The notes beneath the pieces were generated by a model. It saw nothing but the letters and a program-made list of their open reading frames with translations, did not search any database and was not told where the DNA came from. The position numbers and the translations under genes were made by a program. A stretch of DNA of 64,000 nt from DATAWK01 sp036267255 (GTDB taxonomy: Bacteria > Acidobacteriota > Terriglobia > Terriglobales > Acidobacteriaceae), in assembly GCA_036267255.1 (NCBI GenBank), contig DATAWK010000043.1, positions 310,001 to 374,000 on the forward strand, read 5' to 3'. This document shows positions 18,018-27,268 of this stretch, piece by piece. How positions within the stretch are numbered: the first letter of the stretch is position 1; every line of letters begins with the position of its first letter.

Positions 18018-19211
18018 ATGAGCAAACCCCGTATCGGCATTCTGTTTGGTGGGCGCAGCGGCGAGCATGAGGTCTCGCTGCTGTCGGCAGCTTCGGTTCT
18101 GAAGGCCATCGATCGCAACAAGTATGATGTCCAGCTGATCGGCATCGCGAAGGACGGACGCTGGGTGACGTCGACGGATGCGGAGCGACTGTTGCAATCT
18201 CCGAAGCCGGACGATCATCGCCTGCGTGCTGGCGACCCTGGTGCGACTGCCTCCGCTGCGGTTCTTGAGCACGGCAACGCGGTTGTATTGCCTCCCGTTC
18301 CGGCACAGTCAAAGTCGACAAATGATTCGCTGACCACATTGCAGGCCAGTGCTGAGAAATCTCTTGCCGTCGATGTTATTTTCCCTGTGCTGCATGGGAC
18401 GTTTGGTGAGGATGGCACGGTGCAGGGGCTGCTGGAGCTGGCCGATATCGCATACGTCGGCTCTGGTGTGCTAGGGTCTGCCGCGGGGATGGACAAAGAC
18501 GTGATGAAGCGTCTTTTCATCGCGGAGAAGTTACCCATCACGAAATACGTTTCATTCTTGCGCGTGGAATGGGAGAAAAATCCAAAACGCATCACACGGC
18601 TGGTGGAGACGACTTTGCGCTATCCCGTTTTCGTGAAGCCGGCAAACCTCGGCTCCTCGGTCGGCATCAGCAAAGTGCATGACCGCAAGGAACTGGCTCC
18701 GGCCATCGAGCTGGCTGCCAGCTATGATCGCAAGATTGTGATTGAGCAAGGCGTGGGCGGCAAACGCGGCAAGGCGCGTGAACTGGAAGTGGCTGTACTG
18801 GGAAATGACGATCCTGTGGCGTCGCTGGTTGGCGAGATCATCCCTTGCAAGGAGTTTTACGATTACGACGCCAAGTATCTTAGCGAGGGTTCCGAACCGG
18901 TGATCCCGGCCAAGTTAAGCAAGAAAGAATCCAAGCGGGTGCAGCAAATGGCCATTGCCGCCTTTCGCGCCTGCGAATGCTCCGGCATGGCGCGCGTGGA
19001 TTTCTTAATGGAACCCGGCGCGAGCACCGCGGCTAAACCACGGAAGATTTACATCAATGAGATCAACACGCTGCCCGGCTTCACTGCCATCAGCATGTAT
19101 CCCAAACTATGGGATGCCTCCGGTGTGCCCTATCCCGATCTCATCGACCGCTTAATCAAGCTGGCTCAGGAGCGGCACCGCGAGAAGCACCAGACACACT
19201 ATTCCCGTTGA
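18018..19211 (+). CDS. ddl: D-alanine--D-alanine ligase
   Basis: A 397-residue ATP-grasp ligase producing the D-Ala-D-Ala terminus of peptidoglycan precursors. Landmarks are GILFGGRSGEHEVSLLSA at the N-terminus, FPVLHGTFGEDGTVQGLLE, the ATP-grasp segment FVKPANLGSSVGISK, and the C-terminal YINEINTLPGFTAISMYP. A loop rich in small residues around 75-105 makes it longer than E. coli DdlB, as in many DdlA-type enzymes. Its last 56 bp overlap the 3' end of the convergent gene at 19156-20529. Confidence 0.96.
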   Translation: MSKPRIGILFGGRSGEHEVSLLSAASVLKAIDRNKYDVQLIGIAKDGRWVTSTDAERLLQSPKPDDHRLRAGDPGATASAAVLEHGNAVVLPPVPAQSKSTNDSLTTLQASAEKSLAVDVIFPVLHGTFGEDGTVQGLLELADIAYVGSGVLGSAAGMDKDVMKRLFIAEKLPITKYVSFLRVEWEKNPKRITRLVETTLRYPVFVKPANLGSSVGISKVHDRKELAPAIELAASYDRKIVIEQGVGGKRGKARELEVAVLGNDDPVASLVGEIIPCKEFYDYDAKYLSEGSEPVIPAKLSKKESKRVQQMAIAAFRACECSGMARVDFLMEPGASTAAKPRKIYINEINTLPGFTAISMYPKLWDASGVPYPDLIDRLIKLAQERHREKHQTHYSR

Positions 19212-20529
19212 GTCGCCAATGGATAAGGTAGAGTGCGGAAGGCAAAATCAAAACACTGGCATGGCGCGTAAAAGCGAAACCAACGATATACGGCGCGGCC
19301 ACCGTCAGCACAATCCCTATATATAAAAGGGCCGTGCGGCGACGCTCGACCGTGCCACGCCATAGCGTGTGCAGCGCTAGCAGGCATGCACTCCATAGCA
19401 GAAGCCGGAAAACGAGCATGCTTGCATCCGTGGCCAACCCGAGCATTCCACGGTATCGTTCGGAACCAATTTTACGAAACGAGAGAAAAAAGATGTCTGC
19501 CTTACGCAGGTCCCCACGCATATCTTCTACTGGATGCGCCTTCATAAATATGAGCGAAGCGTGCGTATGATAATCGTTCAAATCCCATTCATTCGCAAAG
19601 AATCTACCATCGCTGAGCAGCGCATCGTAGCGATCCAGGCTGCCATCGTTCGCGGGCGGATAGCGTTCCAGGAAATCGGCGTTATTGCCCTTGTGCAGAT
19701 TGATGCCGTCCAGGCTGGTGCCCAGCGTAAAGCGGCCTGTGACATGCAGGCTATAGAGTCCCCAGCCAAGCGGCGCGCAGATCGTTATCAGCAGGACGAC
19801 GGCGCGCAATTTCCGCTGAGAAACGCTCCAGCAATAAAAGCCGACAAGAAAAGTGCAGGCCAGAACCATGGAGCTTTTGGTCAGGTATAGCCCGGCGACA
19901 GCAAGGGCGAATAACACCGCAGAGCGTAAATGTTGCTGATTTTTCCCCACGCCAAACAACAGCACGGCCAAGGCATAAGCCAGAAGACAAAAGCTATAAC
20001 CTTCCTCCACCTGCAGGTGGATTACGTCGACAATAAGCGTGGGCAGCATCAGGCAGAGGAACAGCAGCAAGGAAGCCTGCCAACGCAAATGCGAGTCAAT
20101 CTTCGAATATAGCTTTTGCCATATGAGAGAAAATGCGGCGGCAACAGGAATCAGAACCAGCGCAATCTTGGTTAGATCGACTGCGAGATACCGATTGCCA
20201 AAGATGCGCACCAGGGCTGCCAACAGCAATGGCGGCAGCGGCATTCGGTGCACGTGAAAACAGAGCACGTTGCCGGGGGTCTGTATCGCGTCCGTGCAGG
20301 TAACATACCCAGCGTGATGCACCAGATGTTCGGTGAGCGGCCCCATAAAATTATCCAGGGAATATATGGAAGCGGGATGAGAGCTGGGCGTATAAAAAGC
20401 AATCAGTGCAGCGCTTACGAAGGACACAAAGTAAAAAGTTAATGGGGCAGCGAGCGAGAATTTCCCATTGCCGGGCGTTATTTGGGGTCGCACCTTTACG
20501 CCGTCTGCTGGTTGCCGCTGAAAGTGCAT
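19156..20529 (-). CDS. multi-pass membrane protein, possibly GT-C glycosyltransferase-like
   Basis: A 457-residue inner-membrane protein with about ten hydrophobic segments. An early periplasmic loop follows TM1, then a His/Pro-rich stretch ends in FHVHRMPLPPLL before TM2. This layout resembles ArnT/PMT-type GT-C glycosyltransferases, but I do not see a clear first-loop Asp-Glu/Asp catalytic pair, so the assignment is a guess. It neighbours an acyltransferase-3 gene on the same strand, which supports a role in surface glycans. Its 3' end overlaps ddl by 56 bp, convergently. Confidence 0.65.
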   Translation of the reverse strand: MHFQRQPADGVKVRPQITPGNGKFSLAAPLTFYFVSFVSAALIAFYTPSSHPASIYSLDNFMGPLTEHLVHHAGYVTCTDAIQTPGNVLCFHVHRMPLPPLLLAALVRIFGNRYLAVDLTKIALVLIPVAAAFSLIWQKLYSKIDSHLRWQASLLLFLCLMLPTLIVDVIHLQVEEGYSFCLLAYALAVLLFGVGKNQQHLRSAVLFALAVAGLYLTKSSMVLACTFLVGFYCWSVSQRKLRAVVLLITICAPLGWGLYSLHVTGRFTLGTSLDGINLHKGNNADFLERYPPANDGSLDRYDALLSDGRFFANEWDLNDYHTHASLIFMKAHPVEDMRGDLRKADIFFLSFRKIGSERYRGMLGLATDASMLVFRLLLWSACLLALHTLWRGTVERRRTALLYIGIVLTVAAPYIVGFAFTRHASVLILPSALYLIHWRLNGNSVSGASRGAAPEPA

Positions 20530-20618
20530 AACGACAGCCTAGCCAATTCCATAAAGAATTCCCACCTTCGATTTCTCGGAATGCGATTCGACAATCAGAC
20601 TGTGATGCTTTGTCCGTG

Positions 20619-21737
20619 CTAGGACGCAGCGGGGCTTGAGGCTTTAGGACGCGAGCGGACCCGCAGAAAATAAGCTTCGAAATAACGCCGCGACAACCAG
20701 GAAAATCCTATCGCCAGAACCACGCTCAATATAAAACGGAGCACCAATATAAGGAAGCGCCCATTGACAGCGGGCATTAGGCTTCGGCTGACAAGCCAGT
20801 CATACAGGTCGAAGAAAAGCAGGTGATAGAGATATAAGCCATAGCTGATGTAACCAAAGAACTGCAGCACACGTCGCTTCGCAAGCCAGCCGGCGATGGA
20901 AGGAATTAAAGCGAAGAGCACCATTCCGCAGAAGATAAGCAGAAAGGGTGTGGTCTGCATGGCTGCTCCGGTGGCTGTATCGCGATGCAGGATGCCAAAA
21001 CGATAACCAACGGCAATCGTTGTCAAGCCAACCAAAACCAGGATGCCAGCCATGATCGCTGCATGCATGGGACGCCAAAGCCAGGTACGCAGACCATAGG
21101 CAAGAATCGCTCCCCCGGCAAAGTTGTCTGCGATCAGCAGCGTTGCCATATGTACATCTCCCAGCACATTGGCATGAGAAAAGGAGAACAATCGCAGGAC
21201 CGGACAAACAACCACAAGCGAAATGCAGAAGGGGAAGAAAGCTCTTATCGGAAGGAATCGTACGATTGCTGGCCACACAGCGTAGAACTGCTCTTCGACG
21301 GATAAGGACCAGAACACACCGTAACCGACAAAGGGATGTAGTGTCATCAAGTTCGTAAGATAAAAAAGACAGATTGCCAGGCCGCTGCCGTGCATCTTTC
21401 CAAGTACCAACAGAATTGCGATGCAGAACAGATATGCAGGAACGATGCGTAATATTCGGCGGATGTAAAAAGGACGAAAGTAGGTGATATTCTGCCGCGT
21501 GTCCAGCAGAATGCCGGTAATCAAGAATCCAGAGAGCACGAAAAACAGGTTTACTCCCAGCCAGCCAAAAACGGTGAGATAGACGAATCTTTGCACCCAG
21601 ACTTGAGGGAATAATCGATACGAGGCGGACCAATAAAAGCCGTGATACACAAGTACCGACAGAATCGCAATGCCGCGGAGAACGTCCAATCCCGGCATGT
21701 GACGTTGCAATAGTCCGTTCTGGCTTTGTTGCAACAT
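20619..21737 (-). CDS. acyltransferase 3 family membrane protein (OafA/YrhL-like)
   Basis: A 372-residue integral membrane O-acyltransferase. The family start is clear: LDVLRGIAILSVLVYHGFYW with the conserved Arg and His, followed by GVNLFFVLSGFLITGILL and the FYIRRILRIVPAY loop. About ten membrane segments follow. These proteins move acyl groups from the cytoplasm onto extracytoplasmic sugars or peptidoglycan. The acceptor is unknown. It lies 89 bp upstream of the GT-C-like gene and is divergent from 22020-23675. Confidence 0.92.
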   Translation of the reverse strand: MLQQSQNGLLQRHMPGLDVLRGIAILSVLVYHGFYWSASYRLFPQVWVQRFVYLTVFGWLGVNLFFVLSGFLITGILLDTRQNITYFRPFYIRRILRIVPAYLFCIAILLVLGKMHGSGLAICLFYLTNLMTLHPFVGYGVFWSLSVEEQFYAVWPAIVRFLPIRAFFPFCISLVVVCPVLRLFSFSHANVLGDVHMATLLIADNFAGGAILAYGLRTWLWRPMHAAIMAGILVLVGLTTIAVGYRFGILHRDTATGAAMQTTPFLLIFCGMVLFALIPSIAGWLAKRRVLQFFGYISYGLYLYHLLFFDLYDWLVSRSLMPAVNGRFLILVLRFILSVVLAIGFSWLSRRYFEAYFLRVRSRPKASSPAAS

Positions 21738-22019
21738 TTGTGTGTGAGTCTATCAGCAAGAATTTGCGATGAATGCTCGCTGGCCTCCCCTGGAAGACAT
21801 AGAAATGTATGCGCTATGGCTTGCGAATAATGTGATTGCTATACTCCAGCCATGCAGGAATAATCGATTGCAAGACGACCCCTGTGCGCATGCAAAGCAA
21901 ACAAAAATTGGCCTTTTCTTCCCTTAGGCCATCATTGGAAGGGTGAACGATCATTGTTGTGCGCTGATTCTACTTCGAGGAGTGTGTACAGAACTGAAAA
22001 CAATTCTTAGGGGGGCTGA

Positions 22020-23675
22020 GTGGCTTCACACGAACACCGCATACCCAAACAGAGAATGTTTTTCATACTTTTTTCTTCTTTAGTTTCGATCTACTGTGTG
22101 TGGGTACTATCGTTGCCGCTGTTTCCTGCCCAGGACAGCCCTATGCACTTATATATAGCGTCCGTTCTTTCAAGCTTGCTTTCCGGCTCAAATCACTTTT
22201 CGGAATACTTCTATATACGGCACATCCTGACACCTTACAGTTTTCAGTGTTATTTTCTGATTGTTTTTGGGCGGCTCTTTTCGTTTCTGTTCGCGGACAA
22301 ATTGCTGGTATGCGCAATTATCGTGTGCTCTGCATTTGGATTTCTCTACCTGGCCAGGACTGTAGGGCCAAGTGGCGACATCATGGCCCTGTTCGCTATT
22401 CCTCTTCTGTTGAGCTGGCCGCTCGGCATGGGTTATTACAATTACGACTTGTCGCTGGGACTGGCTTTCTGGGCATTAGGCTTTTGGGGACGCGCAGTAT
22501 CGCAACGAAGCCATCGGCTATGGTTGGGATTTCTTTTGACGATCGGGTTGATGGCCCTGACACATCCGTTGCCGATTCTATTGGTACTTGCATTTGCCGC
22601 TTTCCACATACTGTGGCGTATATCGCAGGCATTCCTGCAAGCTCGTCGTTCCTCCAATCGAGACTATCGATATCTGACTCGATTTAAGCCTGAGATTCTT
22701 TACCTGATTCTTGCGTCATCGTCCCTGGCCTATATCACGCTTTACATAGGCAAGCACTACGCACACACCGATTCCACGCACAATTCTGTAATAGTTTCGA
22801 CCATTGGCGCCATGGCCAGGGCACAATACCTCTCCTTCTATGCGGGTAGCTATCTGACGACCCGCCTGGATCGCCTTTCACTCTACGTGATCCTGATTCT
22901 GGCGACCTGGCTCGCCATACAAGGCATCTGTTCGCGTCTGCGTGTTTATCAATCTACTTTTGGCGATGTTCTCGAAATCTGCACATTGCTGCTCGCCATC
23001 GCTCTTCCATTCATTCCGGGAGGTTCAAATGGCGTAGTGACCATCTCTACGCGTTTGATCCTGGTCGTCTGGATGATGTCTCTGGCTGCAGCGAGCGGTC
23101 ACAAATTCTTTGCTCCGCGTACACGTATAGCTCTAACGGCGTGTGCGTGTATCTATGCGATAGCCGTACTTGCTGTGGCCAACTATCGCATCCGTCCAGT
23201 TGCAGTCCAGCTCGCAAGGATAGAGACCATGCCGGTATCTGTTGGGTCCCTTACCGGGATTGGTTTGGCGCCGCAGCATCCTCCCAGCGGGTGGGGACTA
23301 GGCTACGACCCATATTTTTGGGCTTCTGCACGCTACTTCCGGCGGACGCGCTCTACGCTGCTCAACAGTGGCTGGTTATATCAAAATTACATTGCAGTTG
23401 GATCGCGCGCAAACGATGTTGTGGGCCAAATTCCACATGAAATCATCGACCTCCCATGGAAACTGGAATCGATGCTTCTTCACTCGCCAGACGAGCAGAG
23501 GAAAATCCTGCCGCATTCCGATCTGCTGGTATTTGTGGGATTTGCCAAGCAGCAGAACATGCTTGCGGAAGTTCGCGCCATCGATTCTCAGGAGCCGCAA
23601 CGTGTCTGGGCCTGCCAGAACGAGGATTGGTATTTCGTCTGTACTGCGCCAAAACTTACAAAGCCAGGTGAATAA
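22020..23675 (+). CDS. large multi-pass membrane protein of unknown function
   Basis: A 551-residue protein with about ten hydrophobic segments in the first 390 residues and a soluble C-terminal part (about 395-551). The start is GTG 22020 after a GGGGGG run. The first periplasmic loop contains LPLFPAQDSPMHLYIAS, which places an Asp shortly after TM1 as in GT-C enzymes. The C-terminal region (GWGLGYDPYFWASARYF) would be periplasmic. A polysaccharide-assembly function is plausible given the neighbouring acyltransferase, but no catalytic motif is certain. Base composition is visibly more AT-rich than the housekeeping block. Confidence 0.6.
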   Translation: MASHEHRIPKQRMFFILFSSLVSIYCVWVLSLPLFPAQDSPMHLYIASVLSSLLSGSNHFSEYFYIRHILTPYSFQCYFLIVFGRLFSFLFADKLLVCAIIVCSAFGFLYLARTVGPSGDIMALFAIPLLLSWPLGMGYYNYDLSLGLAFWALGFWGRAVSQRSHRLWLGFLLTIGLMALTHPLPILLVLAFAAFHILWRISQAFLQARRSSNRDYRYLTRFKPEILYLILASSSLAYITLYIGKHYAHTDSTHNSVIVSTIGAMARAQYLSFYAGSYLTTRLDRLSLYVILILATWLAIQGICSRLRVYQSTFGDVLEICTLLLAIALPFIPGGSNGVVTISTRLILVVWMMSLAAASGHKFFAPRTRIALTACACIYAIAVLAVANYRIRPVAVQLARIETMPVSVGSLTGIGLAPQHPPSGWGLGYDPYFWASARYFRRTRSTLLNSGWLYQNYIAVGSRANDVVGQIPHEIIDLPWKLESMLLHSPDEQRKILPHSDLLVFVGFAKQQNMLAEVRAIDSQEPQRVWACQNEDWYFVCTAPKLTKPGE

Positions 23676-23779
23676 TCTGCAGGGCCAGCGTTCAGGCCTG
23701 CTTTCCTATGTTGACTGCGGTACCTTTCCATTCCGAAAGTCGTTTTCGCTCAGCTGCCTTTGCGTCATACAATAGCCGC

Positions 23780-24253
23780 ATGACGCTGCTCGACGCCAAA
23801 CCGTATAACGCACGCAAGGCAAAGATTCGTCGCAACATCATCATCGGTATCCTGATTGCCATCCCCATCGTTGCTGCTTTTACCTGGTACTTCTGGGATT
23901 GGCCGGAGGAGCATCGCGTCAATCGCTTCTTTCAGGCCGTGGAGGCGAAGAACTACACCGAGGCCTTTGCTCTTTGGAATAATGATCCAGACTGGCAGCA
24001 GCATCCGGACCGTTACAAGACCTATAGTTTCGCTCAATTTGAAACAGATTGGGGCCCATCCAGCGACTACGGTGTCATCAGCGGCCATAATATTGTGGTT
24101 TCGCTGCAGCATGGCTCCGGTGTCGTGATTGGAGTGAAAGTACAAGGGAGCAAACAACCGACAATTACAGATGGCAGCCAGGGGACTCTGTTCTTGTGGG
24201 TGGAGCGAAAATCAAAAACGATCGGATTCTCACCTGTCAATCTGCGATATTGA
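23780..24253 (+). CDS. small membrane-anchored protein of unknown function
   Basis: A protein of 157 residues from ATG 23780 (MTLLDAKPYNARKAKIRRN). One transmembrane helix spans residues 21-39 (IIIGILIAIPIVAAFTWYF). It is preceded by a basic segment, so the roughly 115-residue C-terminal domain should be periplasmic. That domain contains FFQAVEAKNYTEAFALW, resembling a DUF4878/NTF2-like lipid-side domain, and a beta-rich end. An upstream ATG at 23708 would add 24 residues without homologous character. I do not recognise a function. Confidence 0.7.
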   Translation: MTLLDAKPYNARKAKIRRNIIIGILIAIPIVAAFTWYFWDWPEEHRVNRFFQAVEAKNYTEAFALWNNDPDWQQHPDRYKTYSFAQFETDWGPSSDYGVISGHNIVVSLQHGSGVVIGVKVQGSKQPTITDGSQGTLFLWVERKSKTIGFSPVNLRY

Positions 24254-24321
24254 CAGCTTGACGATAAGAACAAATTCCATGCCCATTCTTTGATTGGCTG
24301 AAAACAACCCACCTGGGATCC

Positions 24322-25839
24322 ATGCCCTTGATGTTTCCCGCCATAAGAGACCGTAGAATCAGTCTAGATATGCGGGCACAAAGCGCCAATGCTAGCAGCA
24401 CTGACACAAAAAATGCAGAGAGTGCACTTCCCGCTGAGTTTCTGACATTCGCACAAGATGCGCGCGTGACCATCCGCCGCAATGGGGCACCGAAGCCCGG
24501 CGGCAAGTGCGTCGTGTACTGGATGCAACGCGCCGAGCGGGGGCTGAATAATCCTGCGGTCGATGTGGGTGTGAACGTTGCCAATATTCTGAACCTGCCG
24601 CTGATCGTTTATTTCTCGGCCATCTCAAATTTTCCCAGCGCGAACCTGCGGCATTACGCTTTTCTGAATCAAGGTTTACCGGACATTGAAGCCGACCTTG
24701 CAGAACGTAATATTACACTCGTGGTGCGGCGCCCTCCGGGCAACTCTTTGGAGATGTTGCTGGCCGAGGTGGATGCGGCGCTGCTGATTGGAGATGAGAA
24801 TCCTTGCCGCGAGCCGGAGCGCTGGCGCCAAGTAATAGCACAGCGGATGACAATTCCCTTCTGGACTGTTGATGCAGATGTAGTGGTTCCCAGCAGACTA
24901 TTTTCCAAGGCGCAGTACGGTGCATACATCCTGAGACCGAAACTTCATAAAGAACTGCCAAAGTACTTGCAGCCGCTGGAAAACCCCAAGGCCGATCACG
25001 CATGGAAGCAGCCCAAGGGATTCGCAAATTTTCCGGTAAACGCAGACATTACCGAAGGCTGGCGGAAGCTCGACCGTTCGGTGGCCGCGGTGGAGTCCTT
25101 CCAAGGCGGTTCGCGCGCTGCACGCAAGCGGTTGAAATATTTTGTTGATCATTTGCTGGCCGATTACGAAGAGCGGTGCAATCAGCCGGATGTGGACGGC
25201 ACCAGTCGGCTGTCACCGTATCTGCACTTCGGCCACATTGGGCCATTGGAGGTTGCTCTGGCCGTCGATGCAGCAGTGAAGAAAACTCCAAGATTGGCAA
25301 AGGCTCGGGATTCGTTCTTCAATGAACTGATCATCTGGCGCGAACTGGCTGTCAACTTCGTTCGCTTCACGTCGAACTACGATTCCGTAGAATGCGCAGA
25401 AAACTGGGCGAAAGAGAGTATGGCGCAGCACGCCAGCGACAAGCGTGATTGGATCTACACTCTGGAAGCGATGGAACGCGGGGAAACACACGACGAGTTA
25501 TGGAATGCAGCGCAGCTGCAGATGGTCCATTATGGCTGGATGCACAATTATCTGCGCATGTACTGGGCAAAGAAGATTCTGGAGTGGTCGCCAGACCCGG
25601 CGCGCGCCTTTGAATATACTGTGGCGTTGAATGACCGCTATGAACTCGATGGACGCGACCCCAATGGCTACGCAGGCATCGCATGGGCCATCGTTGGCAA
25701 GCATGATCGACCGTGGTTCGACCGGCCCATCTTCGGAAAGATTCGCTATATGTCGGGCACATCAACGGGAAAGAAATTTCATTCCAGGAAATACATCCAG
25801 CACGTACACCTGAACGTCGCAAGCGGCCAACTGTGGTAG
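24322..25839 (+). CDS. phr: class II CPD photolyase
   Basis: A 505-residue flavoprotein that splits cyclobutane pyrimidine dimers with light. Class II signatures are VVYWMQRAERGLNNPAV near the N-terminal antenna domain and, in the FAD-binding domain, YLHFGHIGPLEVAL. The C-terminal part has MHNYLRMYWAKKILEW followed by NDRYELDGRDPNGYAGIAW. Both are diagnostic of class II enzymes rather than PhrB-type class I enzymes. About 40 non-conserved residues precede the core; ATG 24322 or a later ATG at 24370 could be used. It is monocistronic and ends before a strong hairpin. Confidence 0.95.
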   Translation: MPLMFPAIRDRRISLDMRAQSANASSTDTKNAESALPAEFLTFAQDARVTIRRNGAPKPGGKCVVYWMQRAERGLNNPAVDVGVNVANILNLPLIVYFSAISNFPSANLRHYAFLNQGLPDIEADLAERNITLVVRRPPGNSLEMLLAEVDAALLIGDENPCREPERWRQVIAQRMTIPFWTVDADVVVPSRLFSKAQYGAYILRPKLHKELPKYLQPLENPKADHAWKQPKGFANFPVNADITEGWRKLDRSVAAVESFQGGSRAARKRLKYFVDHLLADYEERCNQPDVDGTSRLSPYLHFGHIGPLEVALAVDAAVKKTPRLAKARDSFFNELIIWRELAVNFVRFTSNYDSVECAENWAKESMAQHASDKRDWIYTLEAMERGETHDELWNAAQLQMVHYGWMHNYLRMYWAKKILEWSPDPARAFEYTVALNDRYELDGRDPNGYAGIAWAIVGKHDRPWFDRPIFGKIRYMSGTSTGKKFHSRKYIQHVHLNVASGQLW

Positions 25840-25915
25840 GTGCGACGTACTAGGGATTTCCCTGTAAGGGAATTGTCAGACAGGGAGACATAGATGCACA
25901 CACGGCATCAAATCA

Positions 25916-25954
25916 GCGCAGAGCTTCGTCCGTCAATACAGACGAAGCTCGCGC
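25916..25954. terminator. probable bidirectional terminator hairpin
   Basis: A perfect 10-bp stem GAGCTTCGTC/GACGAAGCTC (25921-25930 and 25941-25950) with a 10-nt loop. GCGC/GCGC (25916-25919 and 25951-25954) extends it past one bulged A. It lies between the convergent photolyase gene and the VOC gene. No long U-tract follows on either strand, so termination strength is uncertain. Confidence 0.6.
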
Positions 25955-25979
25955 CAAGCAGGCATCCCTCGAAAATACT

Positions 25980-26390
25980 TTAGCGAGGCTTGTCGCAGTT
26001 GATCATCCACGGTATGCCGAATCGATCGGTAAACATGCCAAATTTAACGGCCCAGAAGGTCTCCTGAATGGGCATGTGCACAGTCCCACTTTCCGCTATT
26101 GCGTGAAAGACGCGCTCTGCCTCTGCAGGATCCTGGATGTTGAGCGAAACGGAGAAGCCTTGTGGCTTTTTATAACTTGCAGGTGGAGCGTCGGAAGCCA
26201 GCAGAATCTGATCCCCGACAGTCATGCGAGCATGCATGATCTTATCGCGCCATTCTGGCGGTGTTTGTTTCTCCATGGGTGTACCGGTATGGGGCATCAT
26301 AGCTTCGATTTTTCCGCCAAGCACCTGCGCATAGAATTTGAATGCTTCCTCGCAGTTGCCGTCGAAGAGAAGATAGGGATTAATTTGCAT
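25980..26390 (-). CDS. VOC family protein (PhnB / glyoxalase-like)
   Basis: A 136-residue protein of the PhnB/3-demethylubiquinone-methyltransferase-like VOC group. It starts MQINPYLLFDGNCEEAFKFY and contains KIMHARMTVGDQILLASD, and ends with FGMFTDRFGIPWMINC. All are standard for this family, which forms domain-swapped dimers. Catalytic identity is unknown; members include fosfomycin-resistance-like and ring-cleavage-like enzymes. It is the last gene of a minus-strand run (HxlR, propeller, MoaD-like, DoxX-like, VOC) with 93 bp to the preceding gene. Confidence 0.9.
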   Translation of the reverse strand: MQINPYLLFDGNCEEAFKFYAQVLGGKIEAMMPHTGTPMEKQTPPEWRDKIMHARMTVGDQILLASDAPPASYKKPQGFSVSLNIQDPAEAERVFHAIAESGTVHMPIQETFWAVKFGMFTDRFGIPWMINCDKPR

Positions 26391-26483
26391 AATCTGCTCC
26401 TTTAGTCGTTGGGTGAATAGATTTGAGTACCGAATAAAATTTCCGTACCTGTCTTCACAGTGCGATGCAACTTGTCAGCATCG

Positions 26484-26870
26484 TCATTTCTCCAACGCCT
26501 TCTGCACCAACAGTGGCGCAAAATACGCGCGAAGCCTCCACGCAAGGAAGCACCAGAGAATCGCCGCCAAAACACCCGGCGGTAAACCACTTGGCTGCAT
26601 CGTCAGGTGGAAGACAAGGATGTTGGCGATCATGGGTGCAAGCAGCGCCAGCGCCAAGGGTACAAAGCGGTTGACTAACAACAAAGCGCCCGCGATCACC
26701 TGGGTCCCAGCCACAAAAAAGATGAAATGAGACTGCATTAGAACGCCGATGAAGGTGCCAGCCAGCCCAGGGATGGGTGGCGCGGGAATAAATTGAAGAA
26801 ATCCATTCAGACCGAAAACGAAAAAAATCAGCCCAAGAAGGATGCGCGCAATAATTGCAACTATTTTCAT
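26484..26870 (-). CDS. DoxX-like small membrane protein
   Basis: A 128-residue protein with four hydrophobic helices. The first helix (IIARILLGLIFFVFGLNGF) and the later segment (AGTQVIAGALLLVNRF) fit the DoxX/YphA superfamily, in which members are linked to quinol, thiosulfate or thiol redox functions, though most are uncharacterised. It is 89 bp downstream of the MoaD-like gene and 93 bp upstream of the VOC gene on the same strand. Confidence 0.8.
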   Translation of the reverse strand: MKIVAIIARILLGLIFFVFGLNGFLQFIPAPPIPGLAGTFIGVLMQSHFIFFVAGTQVIAGALLLVNRFVPLALALLAPMIANILVFHLTMQPSGLPPGVLAAILWCFLAWRLRAYFAPLLVQKALEK

Positions 26871-26959
26871 TTGAATTGGCTCCGTCGTTAAAGATTGCTT
26901 CCAGTGAAGCGGGAAAGTCTATTGGAGGATGCAGGAAAGTCACACGGCGATGCAGTATT

Positions 26960-27268
26960 CTAGCCTCCAGCAATTGCACCAAGGATAATCAACGGTTCTC
27001 GCCCGGAAGCAACCGCATGGGGCAGTGGCGCGTCGGGCGGCTCATGAGACAGATCTTCCTCGCAGGCGAAGAAGCGCAGGAACGGACGCCGCTGTTGCGT
27101 GATCTGATCGCGGATGGTTCCACGCAGCATGGGATATCGAGCTTCGAGAGCATCCAGCATAGAACGTTGCGTGGCCTCACCATCAATTTCGAGATTCACC
27201 TCATGGCCCACGCACGCCAACCTGCGCAGATGCGCGGGTAGCTCGACGCGGATCGTGATCTGGCTCAT
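26960..27268 (-). CDS. MoaD/ThiS-family ubiquitin-like protein
   Basis: A 102-residue beta-grasp protein ending in the di-glycine GAIAGG, the C-terminus that is adenylated and thiocarboxylated in sulfur carriers. The N-terminus ITIRVELPAHLRRLACVG and the middle helix SMLDALEARYPMLRGTI fit the MoaD/ThiS fold, and PLIILGAIAGG aligns with the usual C-terminal strand. There is no moaE, thiG, or E1-like gene nearby. Instead its start codon overlaps the stop of the upstream Asp-box propeller gene by 4 nt (27265-27268), so the two are translationally coupled. Its client pathway is unknown. Confidence 0.85.
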   Translation of the reverse strand: MSQITIRVELPAHLRRLACVGHEVNLEIDGEATQRSMLDALEARYPMLRGTIRDQITQQRRPFLRFFACEEDLSHEPPDAPLPHAVASGREPLIILGAIAGG

